NCBI GenBank assembly: GCA_024693325.1
Contig: JAILLA010000102.1
Coordinates: 1-64,000, forward strand
DNA from: Solobacterium sp.
GTDB lineage: Bacteria; Bacillota_I; Bacilli_A; Erysipelotrichales; Erysipelotrichaceae
DNA: 64,000 nt
Direction of reading: 5' to 3'
The notes beneath the pieces are model-generated. The model was given only the letters and a program-made list of their open reading frames with translations. It did not search any database and was not told the DNA's origin. Each line of letters starts with the position of its first letter. The first letter of the stretch is position 1. Positions 7,326 through 15,759 of the stretch are shown one piece after another. A program made the translations under genes and the position numbers.

Positions 7326-8267
7326 TCAGCTGAAATATACAAACGGATCAGCAGGTCCGTTATAATGCTGGATCTTATCCGCATACAGGACCAGAGTCTT
7401 GCCGCCGTTCTCAACAGGCAGTTCTTTCAGTGTGCCTTCGACCTGGACCCACATGCCTTTTTCCATTTCCCAGATCTTCACGCCTGTTACGGTGATACCG
7501 CATAGGGATGTATCTGCTTCACAGCAGACCATGGCTCTTCTTCCGAGAATGAATGTCTGCTTGTATCCGGGGAGGTCTTCCGCGTACATTCCGCGGAGGA
7601 TCACTTTCTTGCCGTTGTATTTATCAGGGTTGTCTGCCGCATCCATGTACCAGAGACCATAGTCATCATCCTTGACATCGATGATCTCGGAATTGACATC
7701 AAACGGCAGCAGCCCGTTTTTCAGTTCTACAGGTTCTCCGAAGTTTCCTTCATAGAAGATCTGTGCACGTTTATTGATCGCCTTAATATTGCCGCGCAGC
7801 AGAGAACCGGAGGTATCCGGAGTGCAGCGGTTGCAGATGACGACATCGCTCCATCTGAGCTGTTCAAACATGAGGCTTCTCATGTTTGAAATGTATACAG
7901 GGAATGTTGAAGCGTCTACAGTTGTCAGGATCTCGACCAGAGGCCAGTAATCTGGCATACCTGTAAGCAGTGTTTCCGATACGGATTCGCTGCCATTATA
8001 CTCAATGAACACCTGATCAGGATGATACAGGGTATCCAGTTCATGCATCTTCTCAACAGTCAGCTGTGTTGAAGCGTCCAGGAACTCGATGAATGCATTG
8101 TGTTCATCCAGGAATTCATTCGTATATTCCGTTTCACCCTGTTCAAAGCAGATGATCAGTGTTCTGGAAATACCATCCATGAACTGTTCATCATTCAGCG
8201 TATCTTTGATCAGAGTTGTTTTACCGCTGTCCAGGAATCCGGTAAAAAGATAAACCGGACAAGCCAT
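7326..8267 (-). CDS. CobW/G3E-type GTPase fused to a DUF1980 (YcgQ/TIGR03943-like) domain
   Basis: This 313-residue protein has a G3E GTPase N-terminus with P-loop GFLDSGKTT at about 10-18. The family Cys-x-Cys-Cys metal motif is absent, and the guanine-specificity motif is degenerate (CNRCTPD). From about 185 the protein switches to an OB-like domain (KYNGKKVILRGMY, FILGRRAMVCCEADTSLCGI, GMWVQVEGTL, DPFVYF) that matches the C-terminal domain of YcgQ/TIGR03943 proteins, usually linked to metal or permease functions. Its ATG overlaps the stop codon of the upstream His-rich CobW gene by one base (TAATG), so the two are translationally coupled. A joint role in zinc or other metal handling is inferred. 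Confidence 0.82.
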   Translation of the reverse strand: MACPVYLFTGFLDSGKTTLIKDTLNDEQFMDGISRTLIICFEQGETEYTNEFLDEHNAFIEFLDASTQLTVEKMHELDTLYHPDQVFIEYNGSESVSETLLTGMPDYWPLVEILTTVDASTFPVYISNMRSLMFEQLRWSDVVICNRCTPDTSGSLLRGNIKAINKRAQIFYEGNFGEPVELKNGLLPFDVNSEIIDVKDDDYGLWYMDAADNPDKYNGKKVILRGMYAEDLPGYKQTFILGRRAMVCCEADTSLCGITVTGVKIWEMEKGMWVQVEGTLKELPVENGGKTLVLYADKIQHYNGPADPFVYFS

Positions 8268-9499
8268 TACTTCACCCCAAACAGATGCTTGATCTCTTCA
8301 ATGTCGACTTTTTCACCGATGACAGTGATCAGGCCTGTATAGGCAGGATTGCCTTTACGGATATCCATGTCTCCGGGAACATAGTCGAAGAACAGCCAGC
8401 TTCCTTCTGTGTCAGGAACGATACCTTTCGCACGGACAATGTTTTCACCCAGTCCGTTCAATGCAGTACGCAGGTCATCTTCCGTATATTTATTGATCGT
8501 TTCAATACCAATGGAATCAAATACTTCATCCGCATCATGTTCACCATGGTGATGGTGGTGATGATGGTGGTGATGGTGTTCATCATCCTTGCTCAGACGG
8601 ACACGGTTGCCTTCAGACAGTCCTTCATTTGCGGCAGCTTCCTTGGCAGCGTTGTCGTTGTGGTGATGATGGTGGTGATGTTCATGCTCATCTTCATCAT
8701 CATCGTCGTCATGATGGTGGTGATGCTCATGTTCATCTTCGTCGTCATCATCGTCATGATGGTGGTGATGCTCGTGTTCATCTTCGTCGTCATCATCGTC
8801 ATGATGGTGATGGTGTTCATGTTCCTCATCTTCATCATGGTCATGATGATGCTCGTGTTCTTCTTCCTCTTCTTCATCCTCATCCGGTCCGAGATCTTCA
8901 GGGAATCCATCACTGGAACCTGTCATTGCCTCAAAGATCGCCTGACCTGTCAGATCATCCCACGGTGTGGTGATGATGCGTGCTTCAGGATTCAGCTCAT
9001 GGATGATGTCCACTGCAGCCTGCAGTTTCTCATCGGATACCATCTGTGTTCTGGACAGGATGACACATGCTGCGGTAGCGATCTGATCATCGAAGAACTC
9101 CTTGAAGTTCCTGTGATAGACCTGGCATCTTGCAGCGTCCACAACAGTTACATAACTGTCGAGATCAATGCCTTCGATCGGACGGATCGCTTTCAGAATA
9201 TCAGAAAGCTTGCCGACACCGGACGGTTCGATCACGATCCTGTCCGGATGATAGTTTTCAAGAACCTGCTGCAGAGCAGCCTGGAAATCGCCTTTCAGTG
9301 TGCAGCAGATGCATCCGCTGTTGATCTCCGTGATCTCGATACCGGCTTCCTTCAGGAATCCGCCGTCAATACCGATCTCTCCGAATTCATTTTCAACGAG
9401 CACGATCTGCTGACCCGGGAATACTTCTTTCAGCAGTTTTGATATCAGTGTAGTTTTTCCGGCTCCAAGAAAACCGGATACAACATCTACTTTTGTCAT
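8267..9499 (-). CDS. CobW/ZNG1-like metal-chaperone GTPase with long His/Asp/Glu-rich insert
   Basis: This 410-residue G3E GTPase has P-loop GFLGAGKTT (9-17), the metal motif GCICC (Cys63, 65, 66), EPSG and the C-terminal CobW_C domain (GSWLFFDYVPGDM ... about 350-410). Between about 205 and 320 lies an extreme His/Asp/Glu tract with tandem 15-residue units and an 11-histidine run. Known ZNG1/YeiR/YjiA-type relatives are GTP-dependent metal insertases, often for zinc, and His-rich inserts bind the cargo. The shorter start at 9499 is chosen because AAAGGAG precedes it and the -10 box (9526-9531) would leave no leader for the 9523 ATG. It is coupled to the CobW-DUF1980 gene downstream. Confidence 0.88.
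   Translation of the reverse strand: MTKVDVVSGFLGAGKTTLISKLLKEVFPGQQIVLVENEFGEIGIDGGFLKEAGIEITEINSGCICCTLKGDFQAALQQVLENYHPDRIVIEPSGVGKLSDILKAIRPIEGIDLDSYVTVVDAARCQVYHRNFKEFFDDQIATAACVILSRTQMVSDEKLQAAVDIIHELNPEARIITTPWDDLTGQAIFEAMTGSSDGFPEDLGPDEDEEEEEEHEHHHDHDEDEEHEHHHHHDDDDDEDEHEHHHHHDDDDDEDEHEHHHHHDDDDDEDEHEHHHHHHHNDNAAKEAAANEGLSEGNRVRLSKDDEHHHHHHHHHHHGEHDADEVFDSIGIETINKYTEDDLRTALNGLGENIVRAKGIVPDTEGSWLFFDYVPGDMDIRKGNPAYTGLITVIGEKVDIEEIKHLFGVK
8686..8820 (-). repeat. Three tandem 45-bp units encoding a His/Asp-rich 15-residue repeat
   Basis: Near-identical 45-bp units encode EHHHHHDDDDDEDEH three times in a row inside the CobW-type gene. Differences are mostly synonymous (for example CTCATG versus CTCGTG), so this is a coding minisatellite that could change copy number. 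Confidence 0.85.
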
Positions 9500-9525
9500 A
9501 ATTCTGTATTCTCCTTTGCCCAATC

Positions 9526-9563
9526 ATTATATACCAGTTGTCAAATAAGTATCCTGATTTGAC
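9526..9563 (-). promoter_or_regulatory. Promoter -10 and inverted repeat upstream of the CobW operon
   Basis: TATAAT on the minus strand (9526-9531) has a TG three bases before it. Just upstream, GTCAAAT (9540-9546) and ATTTGAC (9557-9563) form a perfect 7-bp inverted repeat spaced by 10 bases across the -35 region, a candidate operator. It does not resemble the 7-1-7 box found at 45845. Confidence 0.5.
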
Positions 9564-9593
9564 CACGTAAAAAGAACAGACCGCGTCTGTTCC

Positions 9594-10268
9594 TTACTCC
9601 GGATTCACGATCCTGTTGAACAGCATGCTGAACTGACCGTCAAAATCCATGTCTTTATGATAATGTCCGAAATACCAGTGGCCGAAGTCTGTCCTTTCCC
9701 GGACTTCTTCGAGGTATCTGTTGAGCTGATCTCCTTTGGCTACCGGGACGATCGTTCTCAGGATGCTCATGGGAGCACAATGACTGACAATATAGTCAGC
9801 GTGCCAATGATGTGCCTCCAGATTCCGGAAGCCTTCTTCCATTTCTGCTTCAGTCGGCATTTCCTGAGGCCACCAGCTGATATGGATCTTCCGCATGCCT
9901 CTGTCCATAGATGTACCGCCGCCGAACGTGAACCATGTTTTTCCGTCGATCTCATACATCTGTCCGCGCATCAGATGAAGAAGGTTGCTGCGGACACGGT
10001 GGACTTTGCCGCCATGCCACATTTCCACCGGAAGAGCATTGATCAGATCGAAGTTCTCATGGTTTCCGTCGATCCACAAAACTGTCAGCGGCAGGGAAGC
10101 AAACCAGTCTAACAGTCTGGCATCGTGTTCATCACCTGTCCATATGCAGCCGAAATCACCGGCTATGAACAGATAGTCATCCCTGGTCTTTCCCTCATAA
10201 TTGAAATTCTGCGGAAGTATTTTCGAAATATCCTGTGTCCTGTGAATATCACCTGTCAGATAGATCAT
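9594..10268 (-). CDS. Metallophosphoesterase
   Basis: This 224-residue calcineurin-like phosphoesterase carries the dinuclear metal motifs in order: GDIH (near residue 5), GDFG, GNHE, an HC after IVS, and GHYH near 205. It begins MIYLTGDIH, the usual family start, with AGGAG upstream of this ATG, so I prefer 10268 over the longer 10295 start. It is cytoplasmic, with no signal peptide. The substrate is not deducible; relatives hydrolyse phosphodiesters or nucleotides. It is divergent from the esterase gene at 10416. Confidence 0.85.
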   Translation of the reverse strand: MIYLTGDIHRTQDISKILPQNFNYEGKTRDDYLFIAGDFGCIWTGDEHDARLLDWFASLPLTVLWIDGNHENFDLINALPVEMWHGGKVHRVRSNLLHLMRGQMYEIDGKTWFTFGGGTSMDRGMRKIHISWWPQEMPTEAEMEEGFRNLEAHHWHADYIVSHCAPMSILRTIVPVAKGDQLNRYLEEVRERTDFGHWYFGHYHKDMDFDGQFSMLFNRIVNPE

Positions 10269-10415
10269 AGCTGTCGTATCTCCTGTAAGAATCATCTCAC
10301 GAATTGCAGTTGTTGTGCAAAAAAGATACAGCCATGGATTGACAGAGAAGTTACTCAGTTTAAGGCAGGAAGAAACAACGTATCTTTCCTACAATATATA
10401 CAGGCGGTGAAACTT

Positions 10416-11612
10416 ATGAAATTCGATCAGGAATTCTTGAAGAATCAGGTGTTTGAAGACAGTCTGCTGACAGTGAACTGGTATCCGGGCAAAGGATACC
10501 TGCCCTCCAGTGCTTTCAGGTGCACGGAATATCTGAAAAACGGTGATGTTGTGATCAGGATAGGGGCTCCCGAAGCACATGAAGTAAAGATCATAGCGCA
10601 GTTCGGGAATCCGGATGCCAACGGGTACTGTCCATGGCAGGATGATCCGGTATACGGAATCAAAGATGAAGCAGGTGTATTCACATGTGTGCTGCCGTTC
10701 GGCAGAACACATACCGGAAGCAGAAGCCTGAAGGTTTATATTGACGGGACGCTGGTCATATGGCCGTATCTTCCGACAGCTTTCGGCAGCAACCGTATCC
10801 AGAATTTTATCGAGATCCCGGATCATGATATGGCATTCAGTTATATATACAATGTTCCTCACGGAGCGGTGCTCTCGCAGAGATATCATTCCACGGTGAC
10901 CGGCAGGGAAGAACGCTGCATGATCTATACACCTCCGGGATTTCAGAAGAACAATGAGCCGTATCCTGTCCTTTATCTGCTTCATGGCGGAAGCGATAAT
11001 GAGACATCATGGTTTACCAGGAACAGGGTGCAGGACATCCTGGACAACCTGCTGGCAAAAGGGGAATGTGTTCCTTTTCTCGTTGTCGCAATGAACGATA
11101 TGTATACATTCGGGGAGGATTCTGCGGAACGATCCTGGAATCATGTGGACGGCAGTACGGAAGCAGTCCTTACAAAGGACCTGATCCCGTTTATCGAAGA
11201 CAATTACCGTGTGAAGGCCGATAAATGGCACAGGGGCATCGGCGGCCTGTCACTCGGCGCGCTGCAGGCATGTGACTGCGGTTTCCGTCATCCGGAACTG
11301 TTCGGGAACATGATGTTTCTGACAAGCATCCTGTACCATGAACAGTACAGAAATGCACTTGGCAGACCATGGGAGGAGGCGCTCAGGCATCCGGAACAGA
11401 TCGCTGAGAACTATCGCTTCATCTTCTGCTCTGCCACACCGCAGGAAGATCATTTTGATTACTTCAAAAATGACGAAAAGCTGATGAAAGAAGCAGGGCT
11501 GGAAGAACTGATGGACGGATATGTCAGGGAAGCCCATGACGGAAGGTTCACCAGATGGTGCAGCTGGAGGATCGGCTTCCGGGATATGGCAAAGCTGATC
11601 TTCAGAGAATGA
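10416..11612 (+). CDS. Alpha/beta-hydrolase esterase (Fes/YieL, esterase-D type) with N-terminal CBM48-like domain
   Basis: This 398-residue protein has a beta-sandwich N-domain (about 1-120). An esterase domain follows (MIYTPPGF ... YPVLYLLHGGSDNETSWF) with nucleophile elbow GGLSLGAL and a C-terminal HDGRFTRWCSWR carrying the likely catalytic His. It resembles enterochelin-esterase-like and feruloyl-esterase-like enzymes (Est1E, IroE relatives) acting on sugar-linked or siderophore esters. No signal peptide is present, so it is probably cytoplasmic. The ATG at 10416 has AGGCGGTG upstream; the longer frame from 10125 runs antisense through the phosphoesterase gene and is not used. Confidence 0.82.
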   Translation: MKFDQEFLKNQVFEDSLLTVNWYPGKGYLPSSAFRCTEYLKNGDVVIRIGAPEAHEVKIIAQFGNPDANGYCPWQDDPVYGIKDEAGVFTCVLPFGRTHTGSRSLKVYIDGTLVIWPYLPTAFGSNRIQNFIEIPDHDMAFSYIYNVPHGAVLSQRYHSTVTGREERCMIYTPPGFQKNNEPYPVLYLLHGGSDNETSWFTRNRVQDILDNLLAKGECVPFLVVAMNDMYTFGEDSAERSWNHVDGSTEAVLTKDLIPFIEDNYRVKADKWHRGIGGLSLGALQACDCGFRHPELFGNMMFLTSILYHEQYRNALGRPWEEALRHPEQIAENYRFIFCSATPQEDHFDYFKNDEKLMKEAGLEELMDGYVREAHDGRFTRWCSWRIGFRDMAKLIFRE

Positions 11613-11642
11613 AAAAATCCGCGTTTCCGCGGATTCTTTGTT
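11613..11642 (+). terminator. Terminator after the esterase gene
   Basis: ATCCGCG-TTTC-CGCGGAT forms a 7-bp stem followed by TCTTTG and TTT. The preceding A-run also allows use from the tRNA-Leu side. Confidence 0.75.
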
Positions 11643-11646
11643 TAAA

Positions 11647-11730
11647 TGGTGCACCAGACAAGACTTGAACTTGCACGGGTCGCCCCATACGCCCCTCAAG
11701 CGTACGTGTCTGCCATTCCACCACTGGTGC
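11647..11730 (-). tRNA. tRNA-Leu (anticodon GAG)
   Basis: The acceptor GCACCAG/CTGGTGC is perfect, the discriminator is A and CCA is encoded. The anticodon stem TACGC/GCGTA closes the loop TTGAGGG, giving anticodon GAG (CUC/CUU). A long variable arm, as in tRNA-Leu, and the T-loop TTCAAGT are present. Confidence 0.95.
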
Positions 11731-11740
11731 GTGCTTAATC

Positions 11741-11769
11741 ATTATACATACACCTGTGGGTTTCGTCAA
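11741..11769 (-). promoter_or_regulatory. Promoter of tRNA-Leu
   Basis: TTGACG (11764-11769), 17 bases, then TATAAT (11741-11746) on the minus strand, 10 bases before the tRNA 5' end. This is a near-consensus sigma-A promoter. Confidence 0.85.
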
Positions 11770-11776
11770 AATATTT

Positions 11777-13618
11777 TTACTCAACTGTAACGGATTTTGC
11801 GAGATTTCTCGGTTTGTCAACGTTCAGACCCTTTGTAACGCTCAGATAATAGCCGAGAAGCTGCAGCGGAATGACTGCCAGACTGGTCGCAAAATGCGGA
11901 TCGGTCTTCGGAATGTATACGGTAAAGTCCGCAGAATCCTCGATGCTGTAGTTGCCGTAGCTTGTAATACCCATGAGGTACGCGCCTCTGGTCTTGCACT
12001 CCAGCATATTGGACAGTGTCTTTTCATACAGTTCCTTCTGTGTCAGGGAACCGATGACCAGTGTGCCGTCTTCTACCAGTGAGATCGTACCGTGTTTCAG
12101 TTCACCGGCCGCATATGCTTCGGAATGAATGTAGCTGACTTCCTTCATTTTCAGGGAGCCTTCCATCGTAATGCCGTAGTCGATGCCTCTGCCGATGAAG
12201 AAGATATCCTTGGCGTTGGAGAACTTGGCCGCAAACCACTGGATGCGCTCTTTGTCTTCCAGGATACGTTCGATCTTGTAAGGGAGCGTTCTGAGTTCGG
12301 CGATCATCTGATCGCGTTTTTCAGTATCGATCGTACCCCTGACTTCCGCAAACTTGATCGCCAGCAGATAGATGCAGATCAGCTGTGCGCTGTAGGCCTT
12401 TGTGGTAGCTACCGCGATCTCAGGACCGGCCATTGTATAGAAAACATGGTCTGCCTCCCTGGCAATGGAAGAACCGATGACATTGACGATGCCAAGTGTC
12501 GGAATGCCCTTGGACTTTGCTTCACGCAGGGCAGCAAGGGAGTCGGCTGTTTCACCGGACTGGCTGATGACGATAACAAGACCGTTGGGATCCAGAATAG
12601 GATTCCTGTAGCGGAATTCACTGGCCAGTTCGACTCTGACGGGGATCCTGCACAGATCTTCAATGATATACTGGGAAACCATTCCGACATGGTATGCGCT
12701 GCCGCAGGCAACGATGTGGATCTGTGTATACTTCCTGATCTCTTCTTCATCGATGCCCAGTGGAGAAAGGTCGATTGTGCCATCCTCATTGACAGAAGTG
12801 TTGATCGTATCACGGACAGCTTTGGGCTGCTCATGGATCTCTTTGATCATGAAGTGCTCAAATCCGCCTTTTTCAGCTGCTTCGGCATCCCATGTGATCT
12901 CTTCCGGTTCCTTCTCGATCAGTTCACGGTCAATGTTGAAGAATTCGACCGTACCCTTGCCGAGTCTGGCAATTTCCATGTTGCCGATAAAATATACGTT
13001 TCTTGTATACTTCAGGATCGCAGGAACATCACTTGCCATAAAGGTCTCATCGCCGGCAATGCCGATGACCATCGGTGAATCTTTCCTTGCGGTATAGATC
13101 TCGTTGGGATAATCCTTGAAGAGCACAGCGAGGGCATAGGACCCCCTGATACGCATCATCGCCCTGGCGATGGCGTCAACCGGTCCTCCCTTGTATTTCT
13201 TATAATAATAGTCGATGAGCTTGACAGCGATCTCAGTATCTGTCTGGGAATAGAACTTGTAATCATGTCTCAGCAGCTTGGCCTGAAGCTCTTTATAGTT
13301 CTCGATGATACCGTTATGTACAGCAACGACATTGCGGTCATCACTGCAGTGAGGGTGCGCGTTGTTTTCGTTCGGTTCTCCGTGCGTCGCCCATCTGGTA
13401 TGGCCGATGCCGCATGTGCCCTGCATGGCAATGCCGCCGTTGGTCTTTTCATACAGTGCGCGGAGCCTTCCCTTAGCCTTGACCAGTTCTACATCATTAG
13501 CGTCATTTCTGACGGCGAGGCCTGCCGAGTCATATCCGCGGTACTCCAGTTTGGTAAGTCCTTCCAGAAGGATCGGGGCAGCCTGTTCATATCCGTTAAA
13601 TCCTACGATGCCACACAT
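11777..13618 (-). CDS. glmS: Glutamine-fructose-6-phosphate aminotransferase (isomerizing)
   Basis: GlmS makes glucosamine-6-phosphate from fructose-6-phosphate and glutamine, the first step to UDP-GlcNAc and cell wall. This 613-residue protein begins MCGIVGFNG, with Cys2 as glutaminase nucleophile after Met removal. It has GHTRWATHG and HNGIIENY in the class II amidotransferase domain, two SIS domains (SQSGETADSLAAL, GRG, SEAYAAGELKHG) and the C-terminal KPRNLAKSVTVE. AGGAGG sits 8 bases before the ATG at 13618; the upstream 19 codons are not used. The roughly 100-base leader shows no glmS ribozyme core, so regulation differs from Bacillus. It is divergent from typA. Confidence 0.97.
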   Translation of the reverse strand: MCGIVGFNGYEQAAPILLEGLTKLEYRGYDSAGLAVRNDANDVELVKAKGRLRALYEKTNGGIAMQGTCGIGHTRWATHGEPNENNAHPHCSDDRNVVAVHNGIIENYKELQAKLLRHDYKFYSQTDTEIAVKLIDYYYKKYKGGPVDAIARAMMRIRGSYALAVLFKDYPNEIYTARKDSPMVIGIAGDETFMASDVPAILKYTRNVYFIGNMEIARLGKGTVEFFNIDRELIEKEPEEITWDAEAAEKGGFEHFMIKEIHEQPKAVRDTINTSVNEDGTIDLSPLGIDEEEIRKYTQIHIVACGSAYHVGMVSQYIIEDLCRIPVRVELASEFRYRNPILDPNGLVIVISQSGETADSLAALREAKSKGIPTLGIVNVIGSSIAREADHVFYTMAGPEIAVATTKAYSAQLICIYLLAIKFAEVRGTIDTEKRDQMIAELRTLPYKIERILEDKERIQWFAAKFSNAKDIFFIGRGIDYGITMEGSLKMKEVSYIHSEAYAAGELKHGTISLVEDGTLVIGSLTQKELYEKTLSNMLECKTRGAYLMGITSYGNYSIEDSADFTVYIPKTDPHFATSLAVIPLQLLGYYLSVTKGLNVDKPRNLAKSVTVE

Positions 13619-13663
13619 ATTGCTAACCTCCTGCCATGCATTTTGCAGCTCATTAACGGAGTT

Positions 13664-13669
13664 ATTATA
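13664..13669 (-). promoter_or_regulatory. -10 element of glmS
   Basis: TATAAT on the minus strand lies 45 bases before the glmS start. The -35 match is weak. Confidence 0.5.
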
Positions 13670-13720
13670 TAACATGCATGCACGTCATTTACAGTAAAAA
13701 ACTTATTATAAATATGTTTG

Positions 13721-13749
13721 TTGTCTTTTGGTCTTCAGTCATTTATAAT
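13721..13749 (+). promoter_or_regulatory. Promoter of typA
   Basis: TTGTCT (13721-13726), 17 bases, TATAAT (13744-13749), with the ATG 26 bases after the -10. Confidence 0.8.
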
Positions 13750-13774
13750 AATGAACGTTTCGAGGTGATATGCG

Positions 13775-15607
13775 ATGAATTATGAGAAGATTATCAACAT
13801 AGCAGTAATAGCTCACGTAGACGCAGGCAAGTCTACACTGGTCGATGCGTTCCTGAAACAGAGCCATGTTTTCAAGGACAATGAGAAAGTTGTTGACTGC
13901 GTCATGGACAGCAATGACCTCGAACGTGAAAGAGGAATTACGATCTATTCCAAGAACTGCTCCGTGCAGTACAAGGACTACAAGATCAACATCGTCGATA
14001 CACCGGGCCACGCAGACTTCTCAAGTGAAGTCGAACGTATCATCCGTACGGTCGATACGGTCATCCTGCTGGTAGACTCATCCGAAGGACCGATGCCTCA
14101 GACAAGGTTCGTTCTCCAGAAATCACTGGAGATCGGTCTCCGTCCGATCCTGCTGATCAATAAAATGGATAAGCCGGACGCACGCGCAGACCAGGTCATC
14201 GATGAGGTATATGACCTGTTCCTGGATCTGAATGCCACTGACGATCAGCTGGACTTCCCGATCCTTTACGGTGTTGCCAGAAAAGGCATCGTCCGCTACA
14301 ACTTCGATGACGAAAACGAAGATATCGTCCCGCTGTTCGAAACGATCCTGCACCATTCACAGGCATATCCTGATCTGAGGGAAGAACCCCTCCAGATGCA
14401 GATCTGCGCACTGGCATATGATGACTATATCGGCAGACTCGGTATCGGAAGGATCTATTCCGGTACAATGAAGCCTGCAGTCACATATACCGTATGCAAC
14501 GCCGACGGAAAGAATACACCGGGAAAAACAAACCAGGTATTCGTCTATAAAGGACTGTCGAGAATTGCAACGGATGAAGCGCAGTGCGGTGAGATCGTCA
14601 TGATCTCCGGTATCCCCGATATTTCGATCGGTGATACGATCTGCCCTCAGGGCACGGCAGAGCCGATGCCTATGATCTCGATCGAGGAACCGACACTGTC
14701 CATGAACTTCATGGTAAACGATTCCCCGTTTGCCGGTCAGACAGGCAAGTTCGTTACTTCCAGAAATATCCGCGAACGTCTGGAAAAGGAACTGGAAGTC
14801 AATGTTGGTCTGAAGGTGGAAGAGACAGACTCGACCGATACATTCAAGGTATCGGGCAGAGGTGAGCTCCATCTGACGATCCTGCTGGAACAGATGCGCC
14901 GTGAAGGCTATGAAGTGGCTGTTTCAAGACCGGAAGTCATTCTGAAGAAGATCGACGGTGTTACAAACGAGCCTGTGGAAGAAGTCGTATGTTCCGTACC
15001 GAATGAATATTCCGGTACAGTTATCGGGGCCCTGAACATCAGAAAGGGCATGCTTCAGGATATGGAAGATGAAGGATCCTACACGAGGATCACATATCTT
15101 GTTCCGACCAGAGGTCTGATCGGCTACCGTACAGACTTCATCAACAGTACACATGGTGAAGGAACCATGGTACAGAGATTATATGGATATGAACCGTGGA
15201 AGGGAGATATTCCGCAGCGTGAAAACGGAGCCCTGATATCCACGGAAACAGGCGGAGCCATGACATATGCGCTCTGGAATATCCAGGAAAGAGGACAGCT
15301 GTTTATCGGCGCACAGACGCCTGTCTATGAAGGCATGATCATCGGTGTATCAGCCAAGAACATGGACATGGGCGTCAACCCGATCAAAAACAAGAAGATG
15401 ACGGCTGTACGCTCTACCGGAAACGATGAAGCGATGAAGCTCGTACCGCCGAAGATCATGACACTGGAAGAAGCGATCGAATTCATCAATGATGATGAAC
15501 TGGTCGAAGTCACTCCGACGGATATCCGTATCCGCAAGAAGTATCTGACCGCGCTTGACAGAAGACGTCATGCAAGGGAACTCGGAAAGATCGAGGAAGA
15601 AGCCTGA
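13775..15607 (+). CDS. typA: Translational GTPase TypA/BipA
   Basis: TypA is a ribosome-binding GTPase of the EF-G/LepA family that supports ribosome assembly and stress growth. This 610-residue protein carries G1 AHVDAGKST, the switch region RERGITI, G3 DTPGHADF and G4 NKMDKPDA. The EF-G-like domains follow, and the TypA-specific C-terminus is present ([32 protein letters not shown]). GAGGTG is 7 bases before the ATG. It is monocistronic between a strong promoter and a strong terminator. Confidence 0.97.
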   Translation: MNYEKIINIAVIAHVDAGKSTLVDAFLKQSHVFKDNEKVVDCVMDSNDLERERGITIYSKNCSVQYKDYKINIVDTPGHADFSSEVERIIRTVDTVILLVDSSEGPMPQTRFVLQKSLEIGLRPILLINKMDKPDARADQVIDEVYDLFLDLNATDDQLDFPILYGVARKGIVRYNFDDENEDIVPLFETILHHSQAYPDLREEPLQMQICALAYDDYIGRLGIGRIYSGTMKPAVTYTVCNADGKNTPGKTNQVFVYKGLSRIATDEAQCGEIVMISGIPDISIGDTICPQGTAEPMPMISIEEPTLSMNFMVNDSPFAGQTGKFVTSRNIRERLEKELEVNVGLKVEETDSTDTFKVSGRGELHLTILLEQMRREGYEVAVSRPEVILKKIDGVTNEPVEEVVCSVPNEYSGTVIGALNIRKGMLQDMEDEGSYTRITYLVPTRGLIGYRTDFINSTHGEGTMVQRLYGYEPWKGDIPQRENGALISTETGGAMTYALWNIQERGQLFIGAQTPVYEGMIIGVSAKNMDMGVNPIKNKKMTAVRSTGNDEAMKLVPPKIMTLEEAIEFINDDELVEVTPTDIRIRKKYLTALDRRRHARELGKIEEEA

Positions 15608-15611
15608 TCAC

Positions 15612-15652
15612 AAGGGACTGCAGCAGTATCAACTGCTATAGTCCTTTTTTTC
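15612..15652 (+). terminator. Terminator of typA
   Basis: GGACT-GCAGCAGT pairs with ACTGCTA-TAGTCC across a short loop, followed by seven T residues. Confidence 0.85.
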
Positions 15653-15693
15653 GTTTATCAGCCCGATGCCGGACGGCAGGATCCCCAGGTCAT

Positions 15694-15726
15694 AAAAACA
15701 GAGCAGCCGGGAAATATCCGGCTGCC
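15694..15726 (-). terminator. Terminator of the serine-hydrolase gene
   Basis: GCAGCCGG (15703-15710) pairs with CCGGCTGC (15718-15725). On the minus strand a T-rich run follows. Confidence 0.8.
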
Positions 15727-15759
15727 CCATGTTTTTCAGATGATCAGAAGATGACACTG

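Noticed and set aside
8686-8820. Regularly repeated 45-bp units that could be taken for a CRISPR array
   Set aside because: The units are contiguous, in frame and coding; there are no unique spacers and no cas genes.
8285-9442. Long plus-strand open frame opposite the His-rich CobW gene
   Set aside because: It is the antisense of the His/Asp codon repeats, giving a Val/Met/Ile-rich product with no ribosome site or family motif.
10125-10415. 97 extra N-terminal codons of the esterase frame
   Set aside because: They overlap the phosphoesterase gene in antisense, and a good ribosome site marks the ATG at 10416.
12092-13078. 328-codon plus-strand frame over glmS
   Set aside because: Antisense of glmS, with no ribosome site or family features.
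13619-13774. Possible glmS ribozyme upstream of glmS
   Set aside because: The leader is short and I cannot find the conserved ribozyme core; only a -10 box and ribosome site are evident.
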